Positions 27,102 through 35,779 of a stretch of 64,000 nt of DNA are shown here, piece by piece. The notes beneath the pieces are model-generated. The model made no database searches. It had not been told where the DNA came from and saw only the letters and a list, made by a program, of their open reading frames with translations. The DNA comes from an uncultured Acidobacteriia bacterium (GTDB lineage Bacteria; Acidobacteriota; Terriglobia; Bryobacterales; Bryobacteraceae), in contig CAIYVZ010000024.1 of the NCBI GenBank assembly GCA_903929755.1, forward strand, positions 1 through 64,000, given 5' to 3'. The translations under genes were made by a program, and so were the position numbers. Numbering within the stretch: the stretch's first letter is position 1; every line of letters starts with the position of its first letter.

Positions 27102-28562
27102 TTAATGAATGCTTTTCACTGCCGCGCCCGTAGCCCGCGCCAAACCCACCCGCGCCAGTTGATACGTATGCATCGCACTGATGTAATCCTGCTCGGCCGC
27201 AGTCAGCGATTCCTGCGCCTGCACCATCTCCACCGTGTCCGCTACGCCTGCCCGAAACCGGTCCCAAGCCTGCTCCACCGTGTCCGCCGCCAGCCGCCTG
27301 CTCGACTCCGCCAGCCGCATCTGCGCCGTCGCCGTGTCCACATCCAGCAGCGCGATCCGAACGTCCTGCTCGGCCTTCCCGCGCATGTCCTGTAACTCTG
27401 CCCTGCGCTGCGCCAGCCCCGCGCTCGCCTGCTCCACATCGGCCTCAATTCGGCCACTTCGGTAAATCGGGACATGCAGCGAGGCCGTCACCCCAAATGT
27501 TCCATGGGACTGGTTTGGATTCACCCCGATCACGCCATAATCCGCGCTCACTGACACCGTCGGCAAATACTCCGAACCAGCCGCACGCCGCGCCTCTTCC
27601 GCCGCCGCCACCCGCGTCTGCGCCGCCTGTATATCCGGGCGCTGGCTCCATGCCAGCGTAACCATTTCGTTCACCGCGGGCAAAGTATCTTTTGTCTCAA
27701 ACGGCCACTTGTCCGTTAACGAAATCGCCTGCGCTTGCGGCAAACCAATCAGCCGCGCCAGCGCAATCTTATCCTTCGCCAGCTCGTTCAGCAAAGCGTT
27801 CAACCGCTGCTGCTGCGTCTGCAATTCCAGTTGGCTCCGATTCACATCAATGCGCGCGTTCAGCCCATTCTTGTTCCGGTCAACGGCCTGCGTATAAGCG
27901 GTCTGCGCCGTCACAATCTGCGCCCGCGCCGTCTCAATTCTGCTCTGCCACGCCAGCCCCTTCAGATACGCCTCGGTCACTGTCAGAACAATCAGTTCCC
28001 GACTGTCCTGAGCGGCAAACGCTGCGCCCCGCACCGACTCTTTGCTTTGCCGGTAGTTATGCAGCCGAGTCATATCCGCCACCGATTGCGTCACACTCGC
28101 CCGCACATCGAAGTAGTGATACGGCCCCACAATACTCGGGAAACTGAACCCCGTCACCCCCGGCACCGTGGGCAGCGACGAGAAATTCAGTCCTGCCGCC
28201 GCCAGGTTCGTCTGCTGCGCCGCTTCTCGCAAATCGCCGCTGAAATCCGGCCGCATCTGTGCCCGCGCACTCATCCTCGCCGCGTTGGCCTCGCGTTGCG
28301 CATTCGCTGACGCCACCGCGCTCAGGTTGTATTTCAAGCCCCGCTGAATAGCCTCGCTCAGGCTCATCGGCAACGCCTGTTCCGTTACGGTCTCGCCGCT
28401 CGGCAAACTACCCTGTACATTGCCTGGTGACGTACCGCCCACCGACAGCTGTACCGCGCGACTCCCCGCGCTCGCGCCTCCCGCTGGGGGGCCGAACTGA
28501 GCGCGAACCGGCGCTGCCGCCAATAGCAGAGAAAAGAGCGTAACCTGTGCACGGAAGATCAT
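27102..28562 (-). CDS. TolC-family outer-membrane efflux channel
   Basis: A 486-aa protein with a signal peptide (IFRAQVTLFSLLLAAAPVRAQ), a Gly/Ser-rich spacer and two homologous halves of the outer-membrane efflux protein repeat (SLSEAIQRGLKYNLSAVASANAQREANAARM; then AVNEMVTLAWSQRPDIQAAQTRVAAAEEARRAAGSEYLPTVSVSADYG), each ending in long coiled helices. It forms the trimeric outer-membrane duct of the pump and lies 8 bp downstream of tetR. Confidence 0.95.
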   Translation of the reverse strand: MIFRAQVTLFSLLLAAAPVRAQFGPPAGGASAGSRAVQLSVGGTSPGNVQGSLPSGETVTEQALPMSLSEAIQRGLKYNLSAVASANAQREANAARMSARAQMRPDFSGDLREAAQQTNLAAAGLNFSSLPTVPGVTGFSFPSIVGPYHYFDVRASVTQSVADMTRLHNYRQSKESVRGAAFAAQDSRELIVLTVTEAYLKGLAWQSRIETARAQIVTAQTAYTQAVDRNKNGLNARIDVNRSQLELQTQQQRLNALLNELAKDKIALARLIGLPQAQAISLTDKWPFETKDTLPAVNEMVTLAWSQRPDIQAAQTRVAAAEEARRAAGSEYLPTVSVSADYGVIGVNPNQSHGTFGVTASLHVPIYRSGRIEADVEQASAGLAQRRAELQDMRGKAEQDVRIALLDVDTATAQMRLAESSRRLAADTVEQAWDRFRAGVADTVEMVQAQESLTAAEQDYISAMHTYQLARVGLARATGAAVKSIH

Positions 28563-28570
28563 GTATTTGT

Positions 28571-29206
28571 TCAGCTCTTGTCTTTCTGTAGCCCGTTCAG
28601 AATCATCGAGTGCACGAACGCCACATCTTCTTCCAGCGTCAGCGGTGTCCAGCCATTCAAATGGCGCTGAACGAACCCCCGCGCCAGATCGAAAATCGCG
28701 TATGCCGCAGCCTCCGCCGGAACCTGGCGAATCTCATCCCGGGCCATCGCTCGCACCACGCACCACTGCATGAATTCCAGATCCCGCCGGAACATCTTGT
28801 CCATCGCATCCGCCACCGGCTTGGGACGAGCGCTCCGGCTCGCGAATTCATCCAGGTAGATCCGCAGAAAATTCTGCTTGCTCCGCAGATACTCCAGGCG
28901 CAGGTTTAGAAAAATCTTCACCCGCCCGGAAAACATCTCCGCCGCCGACATCGCTTCAATGGTTCTGTCCGTCAGAGCCTGCAGGTCCCGCCCCAACACC
29001 TCGGCAAAAATCTCTTCCTTCGATTTGAAGTAGAGGTAGATCGTGCCCTTGGCCATCCCGGCCTCTTTGGCAATCTCCTCCACATTCGTGGCCGAGTACC
29101 CGCGCGCCGCAAAAATACGCCCCGCGGCATCCAAAACCTCCGCATGGCGCCACTCCGAAAGTAGCTCTTTGCGCGTCTTACGCTGAATAGATGGCTGGGC
29201 CGTCAT
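28571..29206 (-). CDS. TetR/AcrR-family repressor of the efflux operon
   Basis: A 211-aa regulator. The N-terminal helix-turn-helix is EVLDAAGRIFAARGYSATNVEEIAKEAGMAKGTIYLYFKSKEEIFAEVL. The C-terminal helical ligand domain has no recognisable specificity. It is the first gene of the efflux operon, and a perfect inverted repeat lies 5 bp upstream of its start, so drug-responsive autorepression of the whole operon is likely. Confidence 0.94.
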   Translation of the reverse strand: MTAQPSIQRKTRKELLSEWRHAEVLDAAGRIFAARGYSATNVEEIAKEAGMAKGTIYLYFKSKEEIFAEVLGRDLQALTDRTIEAMSAAEMFSGRVKIFLNLRLEYLRSKQNFLRIYLDEFASRSARPKPVADAMDKMFRRDLEFMQWCVVRAMARDEIRQVPAEAAAYAIFDLARGFVQRHLNGWTPLTLEEDVAFVHSMILNGLQKDKS

Positions 29207-29210
29207 ATAA

Positions 29211-29226
29211 ATGACTACCCAGTCAT
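29211..29226. promoter_or_regulatory. TetR-type operator
   Basis: ATGACT-ACCC-AGTCAT is a perfect 6-bp inverted repeat with a 4-bp spacer, 5 bp upstream of the tetR ATG (29206). TGACT/AGTCA half-sites are common in operators of TetR-family efflux repressors. A repressor bound here would block both promoter and translation start of the operon. Confidence 0.75.
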
Positions 29227-29293
29227 GATAGTGAATCGGCGGTCAAAACGTCAAGCCATCAGAGTGCCCCTTCGGACCTTTTGCGAACCGAGT

Positions 29294-29701
29294 TTACTTC
29301 TTCGTCGCCGTGCCCGACATCGTGTACGCCCCGCTCTGGAAATCAATCTCCACCGCAACCTTCTCTCCCGAAGGCGTCAGCTTCACCACCGTAGGTATCG
29401 GCGACCCCTGGTAATCCGTGTCGTACTTCAGCACCAGACTCTTGCCGCTCACCGAAATATCCGTGATGTCCTTGCTCGCCGGACCCATCGTAATCGCGCC
29501 CGTCACCTTGCCCCCGTCCGTCTTTATTGACAGCGCAATTTGCACCGGACCGTTGGCGCCTTCCGCCGACATCGTCCACTCGCCGATAAAAGATGCTGCA
29601 GATTCCTGCGTAGCCGCCGCCGGAGTCTGGGCGATTACAGTCCCCACCGTCGAACCCAAACCAACTGCCAGCACCGACATCAAAACAAACTTTCGAACCA
29701 T
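29294..29701 (-). CDS. Small secreted protein of unknown function, 135 aa
   Basis: A signal peptide (VRKFVLMSVLAVGLGSTVGTVIAQ) is followed by a beta-rich domain (FIGEWTMSAEGANGPVQIALSIKTDGGKVTGAITMGPASKDITDISVSGKSLVLKYDTDY, ending GAYTMSGTATKK). The repeated beta-hairpin pattern suggests a small barrel. Layout and motif rhythm resemble the exported protein at 12703-13116. No enzyme motif is seen. It stands alone between tetR and the sigma factor gene. Confidence 0.75.
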   Translation of the reverse strand: MVRKFVLMSVLAVGLGSTVGTVIAQTPAAATQESAASFIGEWTMSAEGANGPVQIALSIKTDGGKVTGAITMGPASKDITDISVSGKSLVLKYDTDYQGSPIPTVVKLTPSGEKVAVEIDFQSGAYTMSGTATKK

Positions 29702-29820
29702 AGTGAAAAGTCTCCCTGTCTGTCAGCAAACCACACATCCGCCTGTGGCCGCTGCCGCTTTACAAAACTTAAGAGTAAATTGCCCCGAAATCTCGTTTAC
29801 TCGAATCTGGATACTTTCAC

Positions 29821-30423
29821 GTGAAAATTCCCCGCCCCCCCCCCGCCTGCCTTCCGCCCGAGCCCGACGCCACCATCATCCGGCGCTGTCTCGAAGGCGA
29901 GTCCGCCGCCTGGGACGTTCTGGTCAGGCGCTACACCGGCTTCGTCTACACCCATTGCCGCCGGTTTAACTCCCGCGATTCCGATGCCAGAGACCTCACG
30001 CAGGACGTCTTTCTGCGCGTCTTCCGCATGCTCGGCACTTTCCGCTGTGACAACGTACCCTTCCCGTCCTGGCTTTCATTGTTGACTCGCAACGTCCTGA
30101 TTGACCACTACCGAAGAGTCCGCAACGAGCGACGCCTCACCATTACCGACGACAATCTCGTCCGCATGGAAGACCCCCGAGGTGCCGCCATCCGCCCCGA
30201 CGCCCTCTTTGCCGTCACCGAAGCTGGACGCGTCGTCGAAGCCGCCCTCCTGAAACTCGAGCCTTCACTGCGCAACGTAATCGTTCTTGCCGATTTGCAG
30301 GAACGACCCTACCAGGAAGTTGCCCTCAGGCTGCAAATCCCGATAGGTACCGTCAAATCCCGTCTGAACCGAGCCCGATCAGTCCTGTCGCGAGTTCTAA
30401 TCAGGCAAACACTCGCAGCCTGA
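29821..30423 (+). CDS. RNA polymerase sigma factor, ECF type
   Basis: A 200-aa sigma factor starting at GTG 29821. Region 2 is TIIRRCLEGESAAWDVLVRRYTGFVYTHCRRF ... DARDLTQDVFLRVFRMLGTFR ... FPSWLSLLTRNVLIDHYRR. Region 4 is LKLEPSLRNVIVLADLQERPYQEVALRLQIPIGTVKSRLNRARSVL. There is no anti-sigma gene beside it; instead a Ser/Thr kinase gene faces it, and kinase-linked ECF groups are known. A link between the two here is inferred from proximity. The A+T-richer 119 bp upstream (29702-29820) probably carries promoters for both this gene and the divergent secreted protein. Confidence 0.93.
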   Translation: MKIPRPPPACLPPEPDATIIRRCLEGESAAWDVLVRRYTGFVYTHCRRFNSRDSDARDLTQDVFLRVFRMLGTFRCDNVPFPSWLSLLTRNVLIDHYRRVRNERRLTITDDNLVRMEDPRGAAIRPDALFAVTEAGRVVEAALLKLEPSLRNVIVLADLQERPYQEVALRLQIPIGTVKSRLNRARSVLSRVLIRQTLAA

Positions 30424-30467
30424 TGGCCGCAAAACGATCGGTAGTGAACAGTGGCAGTGAACAAGAA

Positions 30468-30505
30468 AAGGGAAGCGGCCTGCTGCAATCGAGGCCGCTT
30501 CCCTT
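30468..30505 (-). terminator. Rho-independent terminator after the kinase gene and small acidic frame
   Basis: Two perfect 14-base arms (30468-30481 and 30492-30505, AAGGGAAGCGGCCT and its complement) enclose a 10-base loop. On the minus strand the stem is followed by TTTCTTG, a T-rich tract, which fits termination of leftward transcription from the kinase. On the plus strand no T-tract follows, but the hairpin may also weaken rightward read-through from the sigma factor gene. Confidence 0.8.
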
Positions 30506-30542
30506 GAATGTCGTTTAAGCTGCGTCTGTTCGGCGCGTGTTT

Positions 30543-30653
30543 TTAGGTGCTGGGGATTTCTTCAGGATCCGAAAATGCGGGCTGTTCCGCATTATGCGGA
30601 TCTTCCTGCTCTTGAATCGGTTCTTCGGTGGGGTTCAACATGTCGTCTATCAT
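30543..30653 (-). CDS. Candidate 36-aa acidic protein downstream of the kinase
   Basis: ATG at 30653, stop TAA at 30543-30545, beginning 11 bp after the kinase stop and ending 37 bp before the strong terminator. The product begins MIDDMLNPTEEPIQEQEDP and is very rich in Asp, Glu and Pro, with no Lys or Arg. GGGAG lies directly before the first ATG, so the Met at position 5 (13 bases from GGGAG) is an alternative start. No family is recognised. The placement between a kinase gene and a terminator argues for transcription; translation is unproven. Confidence 0.45.
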   Translation of the reverse strand: MIDDMLNPTEEPIQEQEDPHNAEQPAFSDPEEIPST

Positions 30654-30664
30654 ACTCCCAAAAG

Positions 30665-32920
30665 TTACCGGAGAGTAGCCGCAAATTTCACGAATTGAGG
30701 GTCGGCACGCAGCGCGGCAAGCTCAGGGTTGCGCTCAATCGTTTCCCGCGGTAGTCCCGAGCTCAGGGCCTCCCGCATCCACTTCAGCGCGTCGCTTCGG
30801 CGGTGCAGGACTTCGTAGCCCTCCGCAACCCGGTACAGAACCTGGGGATTTCCCGGAGCCAGTGCCACCGCCTGCCGCAGCAATGGCTCGCTCTTATCCG
30901 GCATCCCCATAGATGCGTACCAGGAACCCAAAACCGCTATAGTCGAGGCATCTTTTGGGGAACTCTGCAGCGCTGCCGCCGCCACCGCTACCGCCTTCGC
31001 ATAAGCTTCCCGGGCGGCCGCTTTTCCCGACTCGGTCCGGTTTAGCGCCGACGCCAGATTCCCCCAAATCACATAATTCGACGGGTTCATCGCGGCAGCC
31101 CGGCGGTAAACCTCCACCGCCTCCGCATCCTTACCCTGAAATTGCAGAATTGTGCCCAGATTCGACAGCGTGCCGAACGCTGGCTCCAGCGCCAGCGATT
31201 TTTCGTACGCCGTCTGCGCCTCCGCCAGACGGTTCAGTCTCCGGTAGGCAAGGCCCAGATTGTTCCATGCCCGAGGGTTGTCGGGATTTAGCTTCACCGC
31301 CGCTTCAAACTGCCTGGCGGCTTCCCCGTTTTTCCCCACCGAGAAATAGTAAAGCCCCAACTGATTCAGGTATCGCCATTGCCCCGGCTCAAGATCCACC
31401 GCTTTCTGGAAAGTGGGTTCCACGTCCCCGGTTCGGCCCTGCTTCTGGTACAGTTCCGCCAGTGCCGCGTACAATTCGGCGCTCTGCGCGTTCAACGCAC
31501 GGGCCTTTTTCAGTTCCTCGGCGGCCACATCCAGGCGACCAGCTTCCGTGTAGATCATCGCCAGCGTCACATGCGCCGTGGCTGTTTCGGAATCCAATTC
31601 CAACGCCCTGCTGCTGGCGCTCTTCGCCTTTTCCAGAAACGCTGCCTCGCGGGTATCTCGGTACCGTTGCCAGTATGCCCGTCCCAGCCCCGCGTATCCC
31701 GTCGCGGAGGCGGGGTCGCCAGCCACCACCCGCTCCAGTAATTTCACGGCGCTCTCCACGCTTTGTGGCTGGTAATAGTGGTCCAGCAGGTCCTGTGCCT
31801 TCAGATAGTCCGCATGCGCGCTCGCCACCCCGGGCAGCAACTTCCGCCCCACACCCGAAAAATACAGCGTTCCCCCCAACAACAACACGGCGGCCGAAAT
31901 CCCATACCGGAACCACCGGGCCCCGCGCTTCCCGTCCGGTGTGCGGCTTGCCGTTCCCGTGAAACCGCCACTCTCAGCCAGCGCTTCAATCAATTCTCCC
32001 GCGCTCGCGTAACGATTTCCAGGCTCCCGGTCGATCGTCTTCTCAATTACCCTGGCCAACTGACTCGGCAGGTCCGGCCTTGCATCCATCAGGCGCTTCC
32101 ACACCCCGGCTTCATGCGCCGTTCTTAACGAGGGGAAGCTGCTTCCACTGTAGGGGTGCAGCCCCGTCAACAGGTAGTACAGCAGGACTCCCGTTGCAAA
32201 TATATCGGTTGAAATCGATGCCGGTTCACCGTGCAGCAGTTCCGGAGCCAGGTAGGGCAGCGTTCCCGCCAGTTCCTCACGCGCCTCGTGCCGGTGCGTC
32301 AGCCCGAAATCCATCAACAGAATTCGGCCACCCTGCTCGCGCATCACGTTCGATGCTTTTACATCGCGGTGCAGCATGCCCGCCGCATGAACCGCGCTCA
32401 GCGCCTTCGCCACATCGATACCGATATGCGCCACTTCCTGCGGTCCAAATGGCCCTTGTACCGCCAAAACCGCGGAAAGCGTCTTGCCGTGAACGAATTC
32501 GGTCCAGAAGCCGGGCCGATTATCGTGAATGTCAACTCCGTAAACCGGCAATACGTTCGGATGCCGTACCCTCGCCATCGAACGAGCCTCGCGAAGCGCC
32601 CCGGCCTGATCCTCCTCCGGTACCGCGCCCGCCAGCAGCAGCTTCAGCGCCACTTCCCGCTCCAGCACCGTATCGTAAGCCCGATACACAACCCCAAACG
32701 ACCCCTGGCCCACCCTCTCCAGCAGCTGGAAAGGTCCCCATGTTCCGCCCGCTTCCGCCACCATCCCGAGCTCGCGCGCCGTGATGGTCATCGTGGGGGT
32801 GCCCCGCTCGCCCAATTCACGCTCACGCATTTGAACGGTCGGCAGTTCCGAAATGCCGACCGGCACCTGTTCCGCCGCATGGTAAAGCTCTTCCTCTGCG
32901 CGCTGCCCCTCAGGTGTCAT
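30665..32920 (-). CDS. Ser/Thr protein kinase with C-terminal TPR domain
   Basis: A 751-aa membrane protein. Residues 62-325 are a Hanks-type kinase: glycine loop GQGSFG (71-76), catalytic Lys in VALKLL (93), HRDVKASN (184-191), DFG (204-206) and TLPYLAPE in the activation segment. A single transmembrane helix (about 338-356, YGISAAVLLLGGTLYF) follows. The extracytoplasmic or distal half (about 375-740) is made of some nine TPR units (for example YLNQLGLYYFSVGKNGEAARQFEAAVKLNPDNPRAWNNLGLAYRRL). All catalytic residues are kept. It probably phosphorylates a regulator; the facing ECF sigma factor is one candidate. Confidence 0.95.
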   Translation of the reverse strand: MTPEGQRAEEELYHAAEQVPVGISELPTVQMRERELGERGTPTMTITARELGMVAEAGGTWGPFQLLERVGQGSFGVVYRAYDTVLEREVALKLLLAGAVPEEDQAGALREARSMARVRHPNVLPVYGVDIHDNRPGFWTEFVHGKTLSAVLAVQGPFGPQEVAHIGIDVAKALSAVHAAGMLHRDVKASNVMREQGGRILLMDFGLTHRHEAREELAGTLPYLAPELLHGEPASISTDIFATGVLLYYLLTGLHPYSGSSFPSLRTAHEAGVWKRLMDARPDLPSQLARVIEKTIDREPGNRYASAGELIEALAESGGFTGTASRTPDGKRGARWFRYGISAAVLLLGGTLYFSGVGRKLLPGVASAHADYLKAQDLLDHYYQPQSVESAVKLLERVVAGDPASATGYAGLGRAYWQRYRDTREAAFLEKAKSASSRALELDSETATAHVTLAMIYTEAGRLDVAAEELKKARALNAQSAELYAALAELYQKQGRTGDVEPTFQKAVDLEPGQWRYLNQLGLYYFSVGKNGEAARQFEAAVKLNPDNPRAWNNLGLAYRRLNRLAEAQTAYEKSLALEPAFGTLSNLGTILQFQGKDAEAVEVYRRAAAMNPSNYVIWGNLASALNRTESGKAAAREAYAKAVAVAAAALQSSPKDASTIAVLGSWYASMGMPDKSEPLLRQAVALAPGNPQVLYRVAEGYEVLHRRSDALKWMREALSSGLPRETIERNPELAALRADPQFVKFAATLR

Positions 32921-33039
32921 AGTCTTTCCGGATATTCTTCCCGGCTAGTCCAATATAACGAATCCCGGCCCGGCCCTCCCTCCTCTCTGGGGTGTTAGAG
33001 TAGCGAGGCACTCAACAAGGGCATCGCCAGGAGCCTCGT

Positions 33040-33231
33040 TCAGTTCGTCGGCGTCCACGGGTTCATCGTGGCAACGCCCAGGGGCGCGAAGTCCGCAGTG
33101 TTTCGCGTCACCACTTTGAGCCCGTGCACCAGCGCCGTGGCCGCGATCAGCGCATCCCGCTCCGCTCTCGGGTCCGGCACGTGCAGCGTCGCGCACCTTT
33201 GGGCCACCGCCGTATCCACCGGGAGGATTCG
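33040..33231 (-). pseudogene. C-terminal remnant of a VapC/FitB-like PIN-domain toxin
   Basis: In this frame the minus strand reads RILPVDTAVAQRCATLHVPDPRAERDALIAATALVHGLKVVTRNTADFAPLGV and ends MNPWTPTN: the last two thirds of a PIN domain, with the acidic Asp of RDALIAAT and the RNTADF motif. In frame, a TAG lies four codons before the recognisable part, and no N-terminal PIN strand is found upstream. It is therefore a truncated toxin. The rest of the 444 bp between the kinase and the Rrf2 gene shows nothing but an A+T-rich promoter stretch near 33300. Confidence 0.7.
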
Positions 33232-33339
33232 ACCGGCCGCCTACCCAAACAATGAGCCAGCGCCCCGGCACGGTCTCCGCCCGCGCCCCTCCTCCGAAAA
33301 AGTTTTTCTGGACATTAATTCCGAACGGTGATAATAAGG

Positions 33340-33352
33340 ATATGTGATATCT
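33340..33352. promoter_or_regulatory. Palindrome at the start of the Rrf2-molybdoenzyme operon
   Basis: GATAT-GTG-ATATC is a perfect 5-bp inverted repeat, 12 bp before the Rrf2 ATG at 33365, in an A+T-rich stretch. Flanks extend the symmetry imperfectly (AAG on the left, CTT on the right). A weak promoter, TGGACA at 33310 and GATAAT at 33331, lies just upstream. Rrf2 regulators often bind A/T-rich dyads over their own promoter, so autoregulation is likely. Confidence 0.5.
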
Positions 33353-33364
33353 TAGTTGTCTCTT

Positions 33365-33853
33365 ATGCTGACGAAGACCACTATCTCCGCCATTCGTACT
33401 CTCCTCTTCCTCGCCGAGCGCGCTGAGCCCGGCGTCGTCTCTCCCAGGGCCCTCGCAGAAGCTCTCGTCGTTTCTCCCACTTATCTCGCCAAGACTGTCG
33501 GCTCCCTCGTCAAAGCGGGCCTGCTTCGCGCCGAAAAGGGTTCTCGCGGCGGTGTTGCCCTCAATCTCCCCCCTGCCCGAATCACTCTCCAGGCTATCTA
33601 CGAAGCCTGCCAGGGTGTCGTGATGGGCGATTACTGCACCTCCGGGGCCGATCCAAAGTCGGTCTGTTCCTTCCATCAGGCCTCCGTGGAACTCCATTTC
33701 GCTATCGTTGGTGTTCTGTCTCGCTGGACTCTTGCCGATCTTCTCGAAAGGCCGCGTTCCGCACGTCTTCACAGCTCCGGTCATGTCTGCGTTATGGTCG
33801 GCGATATTGTTCCTCTCCCCTCCCTCGCAGCGGAAAGGCCACCCTGGGGCTAA
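33365..33853 (+). CDS. Rrf2-family regulator with three cysteines
   Basis: ATG at 33365 gives 162 aa. The winged helix is MLTKTTISAIRTLLFLAERA ... SPTYLAKTVGSLVKAGLLRAEKGSRGGVAL. Cys82, Cys91 and Cys101 lie in the loop YEACQGVVMGDYCTSGADPKSVCSFHQ, the place and number of Fe-S ligands in NsrR and IscR. A redox- or NO-sensing Fe-S cluster is therefore likely. The stop is 3 bp before the GltD-like gene, making this the first gene of the respiratory operon and its probable local regulator. Confidence 0.9.
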   Translation: MLTKTTISAIRTLLFLAERAEPGVVSPRALAEALVVSPTYLAKTVGSLVKAGLLRAEKGSRGGVALNLPPARITLQAIYEACQGVVMGDYCTSGADPKSVCSFHQASVELHFAIVGVLSRWTLADLLERPRSARLHSSGHVCVMVGDIVPLPSLAAERPPWG

Positions 33854-33856
33854 CTC

Positions 33857-35779
33857 ATGCAAACGGGCGCGCTTCTCAATGTGCAGGTTCCGGGCGAACA
33901 ATACCATGCGGGGTTAATAGCCTGCCAGGTAGCCTGCCCCGTCCACACGGACGCCCGCGGCTATATCCGGGCTATCGCTGCCGGCCGCTTTGAAGAAGCC
34001 TATCTGATTGCCCGGGGACCCAACCCCTTCGCCTCCATCTGTGGCCGAATCTGCGGCGCCCCCTGTGAAGCCGCCTGCCGTCGAGGTAAAGTCCCCCGCG
34101 TCGATGACGATGGCCGTTTCGTCGCCACTGACCGTCCCGTCTCTATCCGGGCCCTGAAACGCTTCGCCTGCGACGTGGCCGGACCGGAATCCCGCCCCGC
34201 CGCTGAAGTTCTCGCCGCCGTTCAGGCTTACGCCCCCTCCGGCTCCGCCCAGGCTGAAGAAATGGCGGCCCTCCTGCATGCCGGCGTGGACCCCCGCGTT
34301 CGCAAGGCCGATGGCGAGCGCATTGCCATCATCGGAGCCGGGCCTGCCGGACTTTCCGCCGCCCATGACCTGGCTCTTCTCGGCTTCCGCCCCGTTGTCT
34401 TCGAAACCGAACCCGTCGCCGCCGGCATGCTCTCTGTCGGCGTCCCGGCCTATCGCCTGCCCCGCGAGGTGATTGCCCGTGAAGTTGCCGTTATCGCAGC
34501 CCTCGGAGCCGAAATTCGCTGCGGCGTTTCCATCGGCAAAGACATTTCGTTCGCCGACCTCCGCCGTGACTATGCCGCCGTCATCCTCGCCGTTGGCGCC
34601 AAGTCCTCCCGTGGCCTCGGTCTCGAAGGGGAACAGGGTCCGCGTGTCTATGGCGGCGTCGATCTCCTCCGCGCCGTCGCCCTCAATGAACCTCTGGATA
34701 TCGGCCACGAAGTCGTCGTCATCGGCGGTGGCAATGTCGCGTACGACGTCGCTCGCACCGTTGTCCGGCAAATCGCTTACGATACGGCCCGGACCGCGCT
34801 CCGCCTCGCCGGTACGCCGCACGTCCGTCTCGCCTCTCTCGAAGGTCTGGAAGAAATGCCCGCCGATACCGTCGAAATCGTCGAAGGTGATGAAGAAGGG
34901 GTCGAACGTCTCAACGGCTGGGGCCCCCTTGCTGTTGAACGTGATGGGGAAGGCGCAGTCACCGGCGTTCGCTTCCGCCGTTGCCTCCGCGTCTACGACG
35001 AGAATCGCCGCTTCTCGCCCATTTACGACGATGCCGATATCCGCGTCGTCCCCTGTGACACCGTCCTGCTCGCCGTCGGCCAGGCCCCGCGCCTCAACTT
35101 CCTCGACGACGGCGGCCAGGATATCGAAATGGCGCGCCCCGGCTGGCCAAAGCTCCGGCCCGGCAGTCTCGAAACCACAGCCCCAGGCGTCTTCGTCGCA
35201 GGTGATCTCGCCCACGGTACCCGTCTCGTCATCGACGCAGTTGCTTCCGGCAAAGCTGCCGCCCGCGCCGTCTATCACAGCGTCGTCGGGGCAGAGCTCC
35301 ACGCCGATGCCGTCACCGGCCACCTGATCCTGGAACACTATCGCCGCGAACGTGGCTATGAAGCCACCCGCCGCCAACACGTGCCCACCGTCCATGCGGC
35401 CAGCCGCCTCACCCGGCCTGACGCGATTGTGGAAGCCGGTTACGACAGCACCCAGGCCATTCTCGAAGCGGGCCGCTGCCTCGATTGCGGCGTCACCCCC
35501 GTCTTTGATGGCGTCCGCTGCGTTCTCTGTGGCGGCTGTGTCGACGTCTGCCCCACCCAGTGCCTCAAGCTCGTTCCGCTCTCGCAACTCACCGGCGACG
35601 CAGACTTCTCAGCCGCCATCCACAACATCCTCGGCCCCGCCCCCGACCTGCATCTCAACTCCGCCATCGTCAAGGACGAAGACCGCTGCATCCGCTGCGC
35701 CCTCTGCGCCATGCGCTGCCCAGCCGATGCCATTTCCATGGAACGAGTCACTATCTCAACCACCTGGAGGTCCGTATGA
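33857..35779 (+). CDS. FAD/NAD(P)-dependent Fe-S oxidoreductase, GltD-like with C-terminal 4Fe-4S domains
   Basis: A 640-aa cytoplasmic flavoprotein. The N-terminal GltD-type Fe-S region has Cys23, 27, 62, 66, 70 and 74 ([33 protein letters not shown]). The FAD site is [17 protein letters not shown] (about 156-172) and the NAD(P) site [16 protein letters not shown] (about 285-300), followed by FVAGDLAHG for FAD. The C-terminus adds [20 protein letters not shown] (555-569) and [12 protein letters not shown] (611-622), a ferredoxin-like tail. It is longer than GltD and resembles oxidoreductases that pass electrons between NAD(P)H and a membrane complex. The ATGA overlap with the Rieske gene points to such a complex. 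Confidence 0.9.
   Translation: MQTGALLNVQVPGEQYHAGLIACQVACPVHTDARGYIRAIAAGRFEEAYLIARGPNPFASICGRICGAPCEAACRRGKVPRVDDDGRFVATDRPVSIRALKRFACDVAGPESRPAAEVLAAVQAYAPSGSAQAEEMAALLHAGVDPRVRKADGERIAIIGAGPAGLSAAHDLALLGFRPVVFETEPVAAGMLSVGVPAYRLPREVIAREVAVIAALGAEIRCGVSIGKDISFADLRRDYAAVILAVGAKSSRGLGLEGEQGPRVYGGVDLLRAVALNEPLDIGHEVVVIGGGNVAYDVARTVVRQIAYDTARTALRLAGTPHVRLASLEGLEEMPADTVEIVEGDEEGVERLNGWGPLAVERDGEGAVTGVRFRRCLRVYDENRRFSPIYDDADIRVVPCDTVLLAVGQAPRLNFLDDGGQDIEMARPGWPKLRPGSLETTAPGVFVAGDLAHGTRLVIDAVASGKAAARAVYHSVVGAELHADAVTGHLILEHYRRERGYEATRRQHVPTVHAASRLTRPDAIVEAGYDSTQAILEAGRCLDCGVTPVFDGVRCVLCGGCVDVCPTQCLKLVPLSQLTGDADFSAAIHNILGPAPDLHLNSAIVKDEDRCIRCALCAMRCPADAISMERVTISTTWRSV

Noticed and set aside
32945-33907. 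320-codon open frame on the minus strand between the kinase and the Rrf2 gene
   Set aside because: It covers the Rrf2 gene in antisense and the PIN remnant in the wrong frame; no recognisable domain.
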